Below are positions 1-7,170 of a stretch of 64,000 nucleotides of DNA, piece after piece (the first letter of the stretch is position 1; every line of letters starts with the position of its first letter). The stretch spans positions 4,522,501-4,586,500 of the forward strand of contig NZ_CP041767.1 in the NCBI RefSeq assembly GCF_022026395.1. Reading direction: 5' to 3'. The position numbers and the translations under genes are program-made. The notes beneath the pieces were generated by a model. It made no database searches. It worked only from the letters and a program-made list of their open reading frames with translations, and had not been told where the DNA came from. Source of the stretch: Brevibacillus brevis (GTDB lineage Bacteria; Bacillota; Bacilli; Brevibacillales; Brevibacillaceae).

Positions 1-114
1 CATCTTGGTTCCGGATGGTATCTCTCCTGATGCAATCCGTCTGCTCAATTGCTTGTATAGCTGCTGATACAGAGGTTCTTTGCTCTGTGCATCCATGATC
101 GGTATGTACTCCAT
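1..114 (-). CDS. GntR/MocR-type transcriptional regulator, N-terminal fragment cut by the window edge
   Basis: Only the first 38 codons are present; the gene continues past the left edge. The ATG is preceded by GGAGGG at about 6 bases, and the reading frame is open to base 1. The visible peptide includes EPLYQQLYKQLSRRIASGEI followed by PSGTKM, which is the start of a GntR winged helix-turn-helix as found in PdxR/MocR-type regulators (PLYQQLY followed by an I..G.l..G.kLPSSR pattern). It is divergent from the acetyltransferase gene and may share its regulatory region. Whether an aminotransferase-like domain follows cannot be seen, so the MocR subtype is an inference; plain GntR is the alternative. 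Confidence 0.7.
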   Translation of the reverse strand, partial: MEYIPIMDAQSKEPLYQQLYKQLSRRIASGEIPSGTKM

Positions 115-228
115 CAGCGGCCCTCCATTCTGTCCCCATCTAATTCTCCCAAACTGTCACTATGTATAGGAGCAGTTCTCTTATACAATGATTGTACCAG
201 ATTCACCCAAACGAAAGGAGAACAAGTC

Positions 229-810
229 ATGCCTATTCATTTGCAAGGAGAAAAGGTCGTTCTGCGAGATATTCGAGCAGAAGATTTGGATACGATCTAC
301 TATTGGAAATACGAAGCAGAAGATCGTGAACATCTCAATTGGAATGGCCCCTACAAACCGCTTGATCCGTACACAAAAGAAGAGTATCGTGCCCTCCCAC
401 GCTACCAGGAGTCTCTCGCTCTCGTCGGGACAGATGCACCAAGAACTGAGCTGATCATTGAGATTGACGGCGAGCTAAAAGGCAGTGTCGGTCGCTACTG
501 GGTATCTGAGGAGACGAACTGGTGCGAAATCGGAATCGTCATTTACGACTCCCGCTACTGGCAGAATGGTTATGGTCGGGAAGCGTTTCGGATGTGGATC
601 GACTACTTGTTTACCCATATGGATACCGTCCGTTTAGGCATTGGTACGTGGTCTGGCAACGAACGGATGATCAAGCTGGCTGCTCACATGGGCATGGTGG
701 AAGAAGCGCGGGTACGCAAAGCAAGGATTGTTCGTGGTGAATATTACGATGCGATTAAGATGGGGATTTTGCGGGAGGAATGGGAGATCCGAAATAAGAC
801 TTTTGAATAA
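229..810 (+). CDS. GNAT family N-acetyltransferase (RimJ/RimL-like)
   Basis: Predicted cytoplasmic acetyl-CoA-dependent N-acetyltransferase, 193 residues, the usual size for the RimJ/RimL-like branch. The acetyl-CoA binding segment is visible as YWQNGYGREA (about residues 110-120), a match to the (Q/R)xxGxG/A loop, preceded by the strand EIGIVIYD and followed by a helix. The ATG follows AAAGGAG at a good distance and gives the family-like N-terminus (LQGEKVVLRDIRAEDLDTIY). The substrate cannot be told: proteins of this group modify ribosomal protein N-termini, amino sugars or drugs. It is transcribed away from the regulator at the left edge and appears monocistronic. Confidence 0.85.
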   Translation: MPIHLQGEKVVLRDIRAEDLDTIYYWKYEAEDREHLNWNGPYKPLDPYTKEEYRALPRYQESLALVGTDAPRTELIIEIDGELKGSVGRYWVSEETNWCEIGIVIYDSRYWQNGYGREAFRMWIDYLFTHMDTVRLGIGTWSGNERMIKLAAHMGMVEEARVRKARIVRGEYYDAIKMGILREEWEIRNKTFE

Positions 811-830
811 CGGTTGTTTTTAACATGAGC

Positions 831-890
831 ATCTTCCATCTGTATAGGAAACTCCCTATACGAGGAAACTGTATGCCCAATATGGAAGAT
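831..890. repeat. Nested inverted repeat after the acetyltransferase gene
   Basis: Outer arms ATCTTCCAT (831-839) and ATGGAAGAT (882-890) enclose inner arms GTATAGG (842-848) and CCTATAC (855-861). The inner pair can fold with a 6-base loop. It lies about 20 bases behind the stop codon but no T run follows, so it is not a typical intrinsic terminator. It could be a cruciform or a protein-binding dyad. The rest of the gap to the next gene (about 891-998) holds no convincing gene. Confidence 0.4.
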
Positions 891-998
891 ATCACCGTCC
901 AAAAGTCGAATGCAGAACGAAAGAGCTATGTGTTTGTTGGTGCCATTTATCATGCAGCAGCGGAAGTCTGTTCAGTCGGTTGTCGGGTACCGCAAAAA

Positions 999-1036
999 AC
1001 AAACTCCCTTCTATCTGAACAAAAAAGGGAGTTTGT
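999..1036 (-). terminator. Intrinsic terminator of the pspA operon
   Basis: ACAAACTCCCTT and AAGGGAGTTTGT form a 12-base perfect stem. On the minus strand it is followed by TTTTTTG. It sits just downstream of the stop codon of the PspA gene. Confidence 0.85.
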
Positions 1037-1053
1037 CTGCGTTTCACATCCTC

Positions 1054-1722
1054 TTATTTCACTTCTTTCGTTTTTTTCAGCTCTGCTAATTGCGCCTCCA
1101 CTGTTTCTGCCAGAAGATGATCAAGATATGGCTTCCTGTCGACAGCTTTCGTACCGTAAACGTATGAACTCGCAGCTACTTCAGCTTCCAGCTTCTGGAC
1201 AAACTCTTCTACCCTCGCAAATCCTTTCATTGCATAGTCGCTATGAAACCCTGACAACATTTCCTGTCCTTGCTTGATAGATTTTGCAGCGTGGGCTCTG
1301 GATGTTAACACCAGCTTTTTGTATTGGAACTCTTGATATGTGTTTTTAAGTTTATCTATTTGCTCATACAGGATCGCAGTCTGTTTTTTTGTCGCGTCAT
1401 ATTGATTCTGGTACAGATTGCGCTTATTTTCATGAATTACTCTTTCCTGTAGGGCAAGCTTTGCCATGTTATCTTCATTACAATCAACAGCAAGGTTGGC
1501 TTGTTTCGTGCGCTTTTCTATGTTTGCTTCTTCTTCTGCGATGAGAAGATCATACCTTTTCTCAAGAAAGAGTTGATAGGAAAGTGCCTGGTTGGCTTTT
1601 TCGATTTGCTTGTCCATGTCTCTTATATATTGATCTAACAAAGTGATTGGATTCTCTACTTTATTTAATACCTCATGCACATCTGCAACAACAATATCTT
1701 TTACCCGTTTAAAAATACCCAT
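1054..1722 (-). CDS. pspA: PspA/IM30 family phage-shock membrane-maintenance protein
   Basis: PspA/IM30 proteins are peripheral, ESCRT-III-like coiled-coil proteins that assemble on the inner face of the membrane and protect it under envelope stress. The 222 residues fit the family length. The N-terminus MGIFKRVKDIVVADVHEVLN followed by KVENPITLLDQYIRDM is the diagnostic amphipathic helix plus helix 1 of PspA/IM30, and nearly all of the rest is charged coiled coil. It is separated by one base from the upstream membrane-protein gene, so both are one transcription unit. A TTAA-repeat motif like that found at the adjacent two-component system lies upstream of the pair, suggesting control by that system; this regulation is inferred. 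Confidence 0.9.
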   Translation of the reverse strand: MGIFKRVKDIVVADVHEVLNKVENPITLLDQYIRDMDKQIEKANQALSYQLFLEKRYDLLIAEEEANIEKRTKQANLAVDCNEDNMAKLALQERVIHENKRNLYQNQYDATKKQTAILYEQIDKLKNTYQEFQYKKLVLTSRAHAAKSIKQGQEMLSGFHSDYAMKGFARVEEFVQKLEAEVAASSYVYGTKAVDRKPYLDHLLAETVEAQLAELKKTKEVK

Positions 1723-1723
1723 C

Positions 1724-2320
1724 TTATTTTTCCTCCTTCGACATCTGTTTTTCCCATTTATCTAAAATGGCTGAATTACTATTCTCACCTGAATATGGGG
1801 AGTGAAGTGGTACATCAACGAAAACGATATTCCCTTTACGCGGTCTGATTCGTATACATAACCAGTAAATGACGAACGCAATGACAAGTAATGGCAGGAT
1901 GGGAAGAACCCCAACAAAGATCAGAAGCCAGCCTGTCCATTTTCTCCAGATACTCTCATTTGCATGTTTGCGAACAAACCAACCACTGATGACAAGACCT
2001 GCTGCAATCAGGAAGAATACCCAACCATCTGCTTGATGTCTTCGCTCACCGTGTTCTCGTTTGATATCCCCTTTGTGGAATCGCCTTCCTTCAGATTTGG
2101 GTTGTAATCGCTCCGAATGTTCGCTTTGTCCTACCAATTCCTTCTCGCCTCTGTCTTGCAAGCTTACAAAGATTTGATAAACATGCGGATAAGCGAGCAT
2201 CTCCTTATTCATCCAGCCTGTTGCGTGTAAAGCCCGGAATCCACCAGCAAGAATGACAGCTGAAACAGTAGCAACGATCAGCCACCTCCAGATTTTCCGC
2301 TTCTTTTTTTTTTCTTCCAT
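1724..2320 (-). CDS. Membrane protein co-transcribed with pspA
   Basis: 198 residues, no family recognised. A lysine-rich N-terminus (KKKKRKIWRW) leads into a first membrane segment (about residues 13-30). A hydrophilic stretch of about 70 residues follows, then two more hydrophobic segments (WVFFLIAAGLVISGWFV and WLLIFVGVLPILPLLVIAFV at roughly 99-116 and 130-155) and a polar C-terminal tail. The gene is preceded by GGAGGAG and ends one base before pspA. Its position suggests a PspA partner in the membrane, the place taken by PspB/PspC or LiaI in other bacteria, but I see no sequence match to those. Function remains unassigned. Confidence 0.75.
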   Translation of the reverse strand: MEEKKKKRKIWRWLIVATVSAVILAGGFRALHATGWMNKEMLAYPHVYQIFVSLQDRGEKELVGQSEHSERLQPKSEGRRFHKGDIKREHGERRHQADGWVFFLIAAGLVISGWFVRKHANESIWRKWTGWLLIFVGVLPILPLLVIAFVIYWLCIRIRPRKGNIVFVDVPLHSPYSGENSNSAILDKWEKQMSKEEK

Positions 2321-2384
2321 CCATTCTCCTCCTTTTTCGATGATGAGATGTTTTGTTTACAGGTACGATTATGGACCTCCAGTC

Positions 2385-2400
2385 TTAACTTTCCCTTAAG
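2385..2400. promoter_or_regulatory. Putative response-regulator box (TTAAC-N6-TTAAG) upstream of the pspA operon
   Basis: TTAAC at 2385-2389 and TTAAG at 2396-2400 repeat with an 11-base period, about 65-80 bases before the start of the pspA-operon membrane gene. The same motif with the same period occurs twice in front of the neighbouring response-regulator gene. Direct repeats with an 11-base period are the typical layout of OmpR/PhoB-family binding sites. Binding by the adjacent regulator is inferred. Confidence 0.5.
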
Positions 2401-2415
2401 AACTACAAGAGCAGG

Positions 2416-2449
2416 AAAAAAGAAAAAAGAGTACCAATGGAATCGGTAC
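2416..2449 (-). terminator. Intrinsic terminator of the two-component system
   Basis: GTACC (2431-2435) and GGTAC (2445-2449) form a short stem, and the minus strand continues with TCTTTTTTC and further T-rich sequence. It lies directly after the histidine kinase stop codon. Confidence 0.6.
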
Positions 2450-2460
2450 CCAATACTTTG

Positions 2461-3771
2461 TTATTTTTGATTCTTAGGGAACGTAATTTCAAAGCAAGTT
2501 CCTTCCCCTGCTTTGCTGCTGACCGTAATTTTTCCATGATGCTTGTCAATAATCCACTTGGCAATAGATAGCCCTAAACCATAGCCTTCTGCCATCGTCC
2601 GTGCTTTGTCGCTTTGGTAAAACCGCTCAAAAATGTTTGGAATTTCTTTCTCGTCCATTCCAATCCCATCATCTTTCACCTTCAGTTTAATTGTGGAGGC
2701 AGTTTGTTCACATATAAGTGAGATTTCGCCTCCTGCTTCTGTATATTTCATAGCATTGTCTAAGAAAATGAGAATCAACTGATGGACCCTTTCTTTATCT
2801 CCTGTGAAACTGACATTTACTGGCGTATGAAGAGTGATCGCTTTCTCTTGATATACAGTAATTTCTTCATAGTTAGCTACAATATCTCGCAGAACTTCAT
2901 CAAGCAAAAAGGGCTGTTTCTTCATTTCCATCTGATTGGAATCAGATCTCGCTAAGGTAAGTAAATTGGTGACCAGTTTGGATAATCTTCTAGACTCATT
3001 TGAAATCATGGAAATATCAATACTTTTTTCTTGAATCGTTGCAGCAGGCGAGCGAAATAATAAATCTGTTTTTGCTTGTATGACAGCAAGTGGTGTTCTT
3101 AACTCATGAGAAGCATCTGAAACAAACTGTTGTTGTTTTGTCCAGGAATTTTGTATTGGGACCAATGCTCGACCTGCAAGAAAATAACCGGCAATCACAG
3201 AAGATACGACCCCGATACAGCTTCCGATGATAATAATGACGAGCAATCTGTCCAAAAGCTCCTGCTCTGAATTTACATTGCGGAGATACTGTACCGTTAT
3301 TACCCCATTCGGGGAATGAACTTTCAAGGTTTTCACGTGAAAAGCAAAGCGCTCAACATGAATTTCCTGAATCTCTCCATCATCCAAGTGCCTTGGCTTC
3401 TTGACGAAATTCGCTTTTTGGAAGAAATCTACTCCTGGCCCAGTATTAATCAGTTCATTTTTATCATTCCAGACAAGCGTAATGACACGCGGATCATTTT
3501 CAAACAAGAATTCCTCGAGAGCCGGTCCTTTTTCAGGTCCTTTTTTTGCTCCAGCGCCAGGCTGACTCCCGGGCTTACTTCTAGGCTCATCGCTTCTTTC
3601 AGGCCTAGGCTGCGGGTTTAACTTCTCAGCTGTTTTTAACAGGGATCGATCAACATCCTTATACAATTGTACATAGGTGAAAAAGTAGATCACAGTAGCT
3701 AGCAAACCGATAAGCATTATGAAAACAACTGAATTCATAATGGTAAGGCGCATATGCGTTCGTCTGAACAT
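2461..3771 (-). CDS. Membrane sensor histidine kinase, partner of the OmpR-type regulator
   Basis: 436 residues. TM1 lies at about 12-33 and TM2 at about 176-198. Between them is an extracellular region of about 140 residues with a Pro/Lys/Gly-rich stretch, so a signal outside the membrane is likely. The kinase core shows the H-box SDASHELRTPLAVIQ with the phospho-accepting His, the N-box FLDNAMKYTEAGGEI, the G1 box VKDDGIGMDEKE and the G2 box GYGLGLSIAKWI. It lies 10 bases behind the response-regulator gene and is transcribed with it. The signal is unknown; linkage to pspA and to a small membrane protein argues for an envelope or antimicrobial stress sensor. Confidence 0.9.
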   Translation of the reverse strand: MFRRTHMRLTIMNSVVFIMLIGLLATVIYFFTYVQLYKDVDRSLLKTAEKLNPQPRPERSDEPRSKPGSQPGAGAKKGPEKGPALEEFLFENDPRVITLVWNDKNELINTGPGVDFFQKANFVKKPRHLDDGEIQEIHVERFAFHVKTLKVHSPNGVITVQYLRNVNSEQELLDRLLVIIIIGSCIGVVSSVIAGYFLAGRALVPIQNSWTKQQQFVSDASHELRTPLAVIQAKTDLLFRSPAATIQEKSIDISMISNESRRLSKLVTNLLTLARSDSNQMEMKKQPFLLDEVLRDIVANYEEITVYQEKAITLHTPVNVSFTGDKERVHQLILIFLDNAMKYTEAGGEISLICEQTASTIKLKVKDDGIGMDEKEIPNIFERFYQSDKARTMAEGYGLGLSIAKWIIDKHHGKITVSSKAGEGTCFEITFPKNQK

Positions 3772-3781
3772 ATTCTTCCCC

Positions 3782-4456
3782 TTACTGTTCTTTTAACATA
3801 TACCCAACGCCTCTAATGGTTTGAATATCTTTATGGTATCCGAAGGGCTCCAGCTTTTTTCGAAGATGATGCACAAAAACCTCAACAACTAATATTGTTG
3901 TATCTGACTCGAATCCCCATATGCGATCATAAATCTGCTCTTTTGTCAGAATGATGCCCTTGTTTTGTACGAGGTATTCCAATAATTCGTATTGTTTTAA
4001 TGTCAATTTTACAGGCACCAGATCTACTAGGGTTTCCTGTTCTTTACCAACTAACTGGATGCCACGGTACTTTAAAGTATGATCAGTCGTCAAACTGCCG
4101 CTCCTTCTTAACAGCGCTCGAATGCGTGCTTTTAATTCAGCCATTTGAAAAGGCTTGGTCAGGTAATCATCTCCTCCCAACTCCAGACCTTGCACTCTAT
4201 CCTCCAATGAATCCCTCGCTGTCAAGAATAATACTGGCGTTTTAATTCCCTCCTTGCGCATGCTTTCTATAATTTGAAAGCCATCCATTCTTGGTATCAT
4301 CACATCTAGCACAATAGCATCATAAATATTTTGCATGGCTAGAAAGAGTGCTTCCTCCCCTTCAGATACTCCATCTACTTTAAACTCATCCACTAATATT
4401 TGAATAATCGATTCTTTCAACGGGAGATTATCTTCTACAACTAACAAACGCAACAT
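3782..4456 (-). CDS. OmpR/PhoB-family response regulator
   Basis: 224 residues. The receiver domain (1-115) has the acidic pocket VVED, the phospho-acceptor in AIVLDVMIPRMDGFQ and the conserved Lys in LTKPFQ. The C-terminal winged helix (about 130-223) has the usual ending VVEVFVHHLRKKLEPFGYHK followed by TIRGVGYML. I chose the ATG giving MLRLLVVEDN because GGTGA lies 5 bases before it and the receiver fold begins there; an upstream ATG would add 15 unrelated residues. Two TTAA-repeat boxes in the upstream divergent region suggest autoregulation. Confidence 0.92.
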   Translation of the reverse strand: MLRLLVVEDNLPLKESIIQILVDEFKVDGVSEGEEALFLAMQNIYDAIVLDVMIPRMDGFQIIESMRKEGIKTPVLFLTARDSLEDRVQGLELGGDDYLTKPFQMAELKARIRALLRRSGSLTTDHTLKYRGIQLVGKEQETLVDLVPVKLTLKQYELLEYLVQNKGIILTKEQIYDRIWGFESDTTILVVEVFVHHLRKKLEPFGYHKDIQTIRGVGYMLKEQ

Positions 4457-4517
4457 CACTTCACCCCACATCAATACATCTATTTTCATACTGAGGATCA
4501 ATTATGTCTTACAACCC

Positions 4518-4566
4518 TTAACTCTTCCTTAAAGTTCACATCCTCGCAACTTAAGGATTTGTTAAG
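4518..4566. promoter_or_regulatory. Two putative response-regulator boxes between the regulator gene and the divergent membrane gene
   Basis: TTAAC (4518-4522) with TTAAA (4529-4533), and TTAAG (4551-4555) with TTAAG (4562-4566), are two direct-repeat pairs, each with an exact 11-base period. They resemble the box in front of the pspA operon. Their place between divergent genes suggests control of both the two-component operon and the small membrane protein. Confidence 0.5.
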
Positions 4567-4612
4567 TTTTCTACGCTACTATTTATCCAACTTAAAGACA
4601 GAGGTGACTTTT

Positions 4613-5036
4613 GTGAAAAAAAATAAAACCTTGGCTACCCGCGGTCCTTTTCGTAACGGTTATTGCAATGTTTATTCTTTATTCATTCTATACCACACCA
4701 CAAAAAATGCACCAAGTTCCTCCTATCAGTGGCGGTCATCCGAATATGGCGAGCGGTGATTATCGAGATATCTTTCATTTACTTGGCCCGCTCGTCAAAC
4801 ATATCTTCCATTTTCATCTGTTTACAGGGTGGGCAGCATTAGTATTTAGTATATTACATTCGTACCTAAGCTTTATTGGTCTTATCTTTTTGTTCATTCA
4901 TACAGGTGGTCATTTTATAATCACCGTGACCGGTACGATACTCGTCTTGATTGCGGTTTGGCTCATAGGTTTTTTCACCAGACACGCGGATCCTCACACA
5001 AAATCAACCGTCATTCATTTAGACGATCAGCTATGA
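4613..5036 (+). CDS. Small membrane protein with an apparent frameshift in an A8 run right after the start
   Basis: The best ribosome-binding site (AGAGGTGAC) precedes a GTG at 4613, but the eight A residues behind it put the GTG in the wrong frame. With seven A residues it would read M-KKIKPWLPAVLFVTVIAMF, a clean N-terminal membrane helix, and continue into the long frame through MHQVPPISGGHPNMAS. Two more hydrophobic segments follow (WAALVFSILHSYLSFIGLIF and IITVTGTILVLIAVWLIGFF), giving about 140 residues. As sequenced, only an internal ATG at 4668 starts the frame, which would cut the first helix and has no good ribosome-binding site. Sequencing error, phase variation or slippage are all possible. 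The family is not recognised. It is divergent from the response regulator and probably in its regulon. Confidence 0.55.
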
Positions 5037-5133
5037 GGGGAAAAAGGAGATTTGATTAATGGAACTACAAGAGGAGAATCTGATGACTCCTTTACTCCAT
5101 TTAATCATGTGACATGCTCTATTTAACAACAGA

Positions 5134-5180
5134 AAAAAGGCAATCCCCTCGTCGTTACAAGATCCGGGAACTGCCCTTTT
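5134..5180 (-). terminator. Putative terminator of the dynamin operon
   Basis: AAAAAGGCAATCCC (5134-5147) pairs imperfectly with GGGAACTGCCCTTTT (5166-5180); the minus strand ends the stem in TTTTTT. It lies just past the second dynamin gene. The remainder of the gap since the membrane gene holds only a 17-codon frame (start 5060, preceded by AAGGAG), which I do not consider a proven gene. Confidence 0.5.
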
Positions 5181-5202
5181 CATTTTTCACTCTCAAACCT
5201 CT

Positions 5203-7170
5203 CTATTCCAACTCAGCCGCCACACGACTCACTTTTGCAGCCAGCTCGTCGAGATCGACGTTCATCTCAAGAGCCGCAAACAGACCTGTGAAGTACTCGT
5301 TGATCTGGTCGATGACGCGATTGCGTTCACTTGCCACCAGCTCTTGGAACAGCGTAGAAAACTGCTCATCCAATTGCTTGTTTCCGATTTCTACATATCC
5401 GCTCACTGGTTCTTGCATCCGCTTCTCCAGCTCGTCACGCATTTTTGCTTTGCCATCCTGCTCGAAAAAGTCTTTCGTGTTTTTGAACAAGGAAATCGCG
5501 GAAGCAAATGCGGATTCGGCTACTGGCAGCTCGTTTGCAAAGGACAATGTTTCCACCTGTCTCTGCTGATAAGGTGCCAAGGTCAAACCTGCTGCATAAC
5601 CTTGTACATCCTTTTGCCACGCCGCAACAAGCATTGTGCCCTGCTTGTTCGTGAATTTCTCCAAACGAAGGGTAGTGGCACGCAGCTCCTGCGCCAAGTC
5701 GTAGCTGATCGAACGCAGAAGATCAGTCAAGCATCCTTGCAGTGCTTGCTTCATGTTGCGTCCATCGTCCTTAATCACAGCCGGGTTAAAAGCCAGATTA
5801 AACAGCTCATTGAAACGGAAGAACAAGCGCTGGCGAACGTAGTAGAGCAGCTCCTCGCGCTCTTTTGCCAAGTCGCGTTCGAACGAAGCGGTAGACAGTG
5901 CTTCAACAGCTGACAGAGCCTGTGTCTTGGCGTTGCTTGCTGCTTCTTTGCGCAATAGACGCTCGTCTTCCCCGGACTGTGCCATACGCATGAATTCAGT
6001 CAAGGTATCATGGGCGCGACGGATTTCACCGATTGCAGCATTCACAGCAATTTGCGTCAGCTCTTCAATCGTAAAGCGGAGGAACTCTGCTTCAAACGAC
6101 GCCATTCCAGAGAACTTGAATGCTTCATCTGCTGGCATTAGCGGCTCGCCTTCAGCCGTATTCGTGCGCTGGCGGTATACTTTCTCAGCAGAAGCTGCCA
6201 GCTTGCCTTTTTCATGCATACGTGCCAACAGAGCAGTCTGGCTCGATACCGGATAAATACGTGGGAGGCGAATTCCGCACGAGAGGAGGTTTTTCTCTAC
6301 GTGGGTTAGGACACCCTGCAATTCTTCTTCATTCGCTGCGAGGTCACAAGCATTGACGATAAAGAACATTTTGTCCATTTCAAATGTATCCTTGACGCGA
6401 CCCATTTGCAGCAAAAACTCGCGGTCAGCCTGTGCAAAGGCGTGGTTGTAATACGTCACAAACAGAACCGCATCCGCGTTTTTCATGTATTCAAACGCCA
6501 CACCTGTGTGACGTGCGTTAATGGAGTCAGCACCAGGGGTATCTACCAGAACAATTCCCTGATCAGTCAGCGGACAAGAATAGAACAGCTCGATGTACTC
6601 TGCGAAACAAGCTTTTTCTTCTTTTGCCACAAACCCTTTAAACGCTTGCATATCAACCAGCAGCTCGCCGCCCAGATGAGCCGACATTTCTGGCAAGCCT
6701 TTTGTAACAGCTTTCAAAAAGGTGTAGTGAGGTTTTGCCGTTGGCGGGATTTGGGCGACGTCGATCTTGCCCAGCTCAGCCAGTGCCCCTTCGAGATCAG
6801 TAGCGGTCATACCAAAGACAGCTAAGGAACGGATCACGTCCTGCTCAATGGCTTCACGCTCTTTCATGACGACACGAACCGTGCCATGCGGATGTGTATC
6901 TGTCGGCGGCATGATTTTGTTGATAGCCGCTGTTGTCGGGTTCGGTGACACTGGCAGCACGAGATCGCCCATCAAAGCGTTCGCAAAAGACGATTTCCCT
7001 GCACTGAATGCGCCAAACAGTGCAACGGTAAAACGATTGGCAGTCAGGCGATCTGCTCGATCCAGCATCGCCTGTGCCTGTGCTTGCATCCCTGGTACAG
7101 ATACGACTTCTTCACTTGCGCGTCGCAGACGCTCTGCTGCCGCAATTAGTTTGTCTCGTAGTTGATTCAT
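5203..7170 (-). CDS. Bacterial dynamin-family GTPase, second (D2-like) half of a split DynA
   Basis: 655 residues. The GTPase domain shows the P-loop GAFSAGKSSF (about 52-61), switch/G2 NPTTAAINK, G3 DTPGADS (about 211) and the G4-like segment FIVNACDLA. The rest is long helical stalk with a hydrophobic patch, as in bacterial dynamins that bind, tether or fuse membranes. Bacillus DynA is one chain of about 1200 residues with two such modules; here the modules are two genes overlapping by 4 bases (ATGA), so translation is probably coupled. This product corresponds by order to the C-terminal half. DynA acts on the cytoplasmic membrane in protection against pore formers and phage; that role here is inferred. 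Confidence 0.85.
   Translation of the reverse strand: MNQLRDKLIAAAERLRRASEEVVSVPGMQAQAQAMLDRADRLTANRFTVALFGAFSAGKSSFANALMGDLVLPVSPNPTTAAINKIMPPTDTHPHGTVRVVMKEREAIEQDVIRSLAVFGMTATDLEGALAELGKIDVAQIPPTAKPHYTFLKAVTKGLPEMSAHLGGELLVDMQAFKGFVAKEEKACFAEYIELFYSCPLTDQGIVLVDTPGADSINARHTGVAFEYMKNADAVLFVTYYNHAFAQADREFLLQMGRVKDTFEMDKMFFIVNACDLAANEEELQGVLTHVEKNLLSCGIRLPRIYPVSSQTALLARMHEKGKLAASAEKVYRQRTNTAEGEPLMPADEAFKFSGMASFEAEFLRFTIEELTQIAVNAAIGEIRRAHDTLTEFMRMAQSGEDERLLRKEAASNAKTQALSAVEALSTASFERDLAKEREELLYYVRQRLFFRFNELFNLAFNPAVIKDDGRNMKQALQGCLTDLLRSISYDLAQELRATTLRLEKFTNKQGTMLVAAWQKDVQGYAAGLTLAPYQQRQVETLSFANELPVAESAFASAISLFKNTKDFFEQDGKAKMRDELEKRMQEPVSGYVEIGNKQLDEQFSTLFQELVASERNRVIDQINEYFTGLFAALEMNVDLDELAAKVSRVAAELE

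Noticed and set aside
825..1277. 150-codon plus-strand frame between the acetyltransferase and pspA
   Set aside because: It has no ribosome-binding site, runs through the pspA terminator and 220 bases into the antisense of pspA.
5060..5113. 17-codon peptide after the small membrane gene
   Set aside because: AAGGAG precedes it, but the peptide is very short, without features, and I see no regulatory link.
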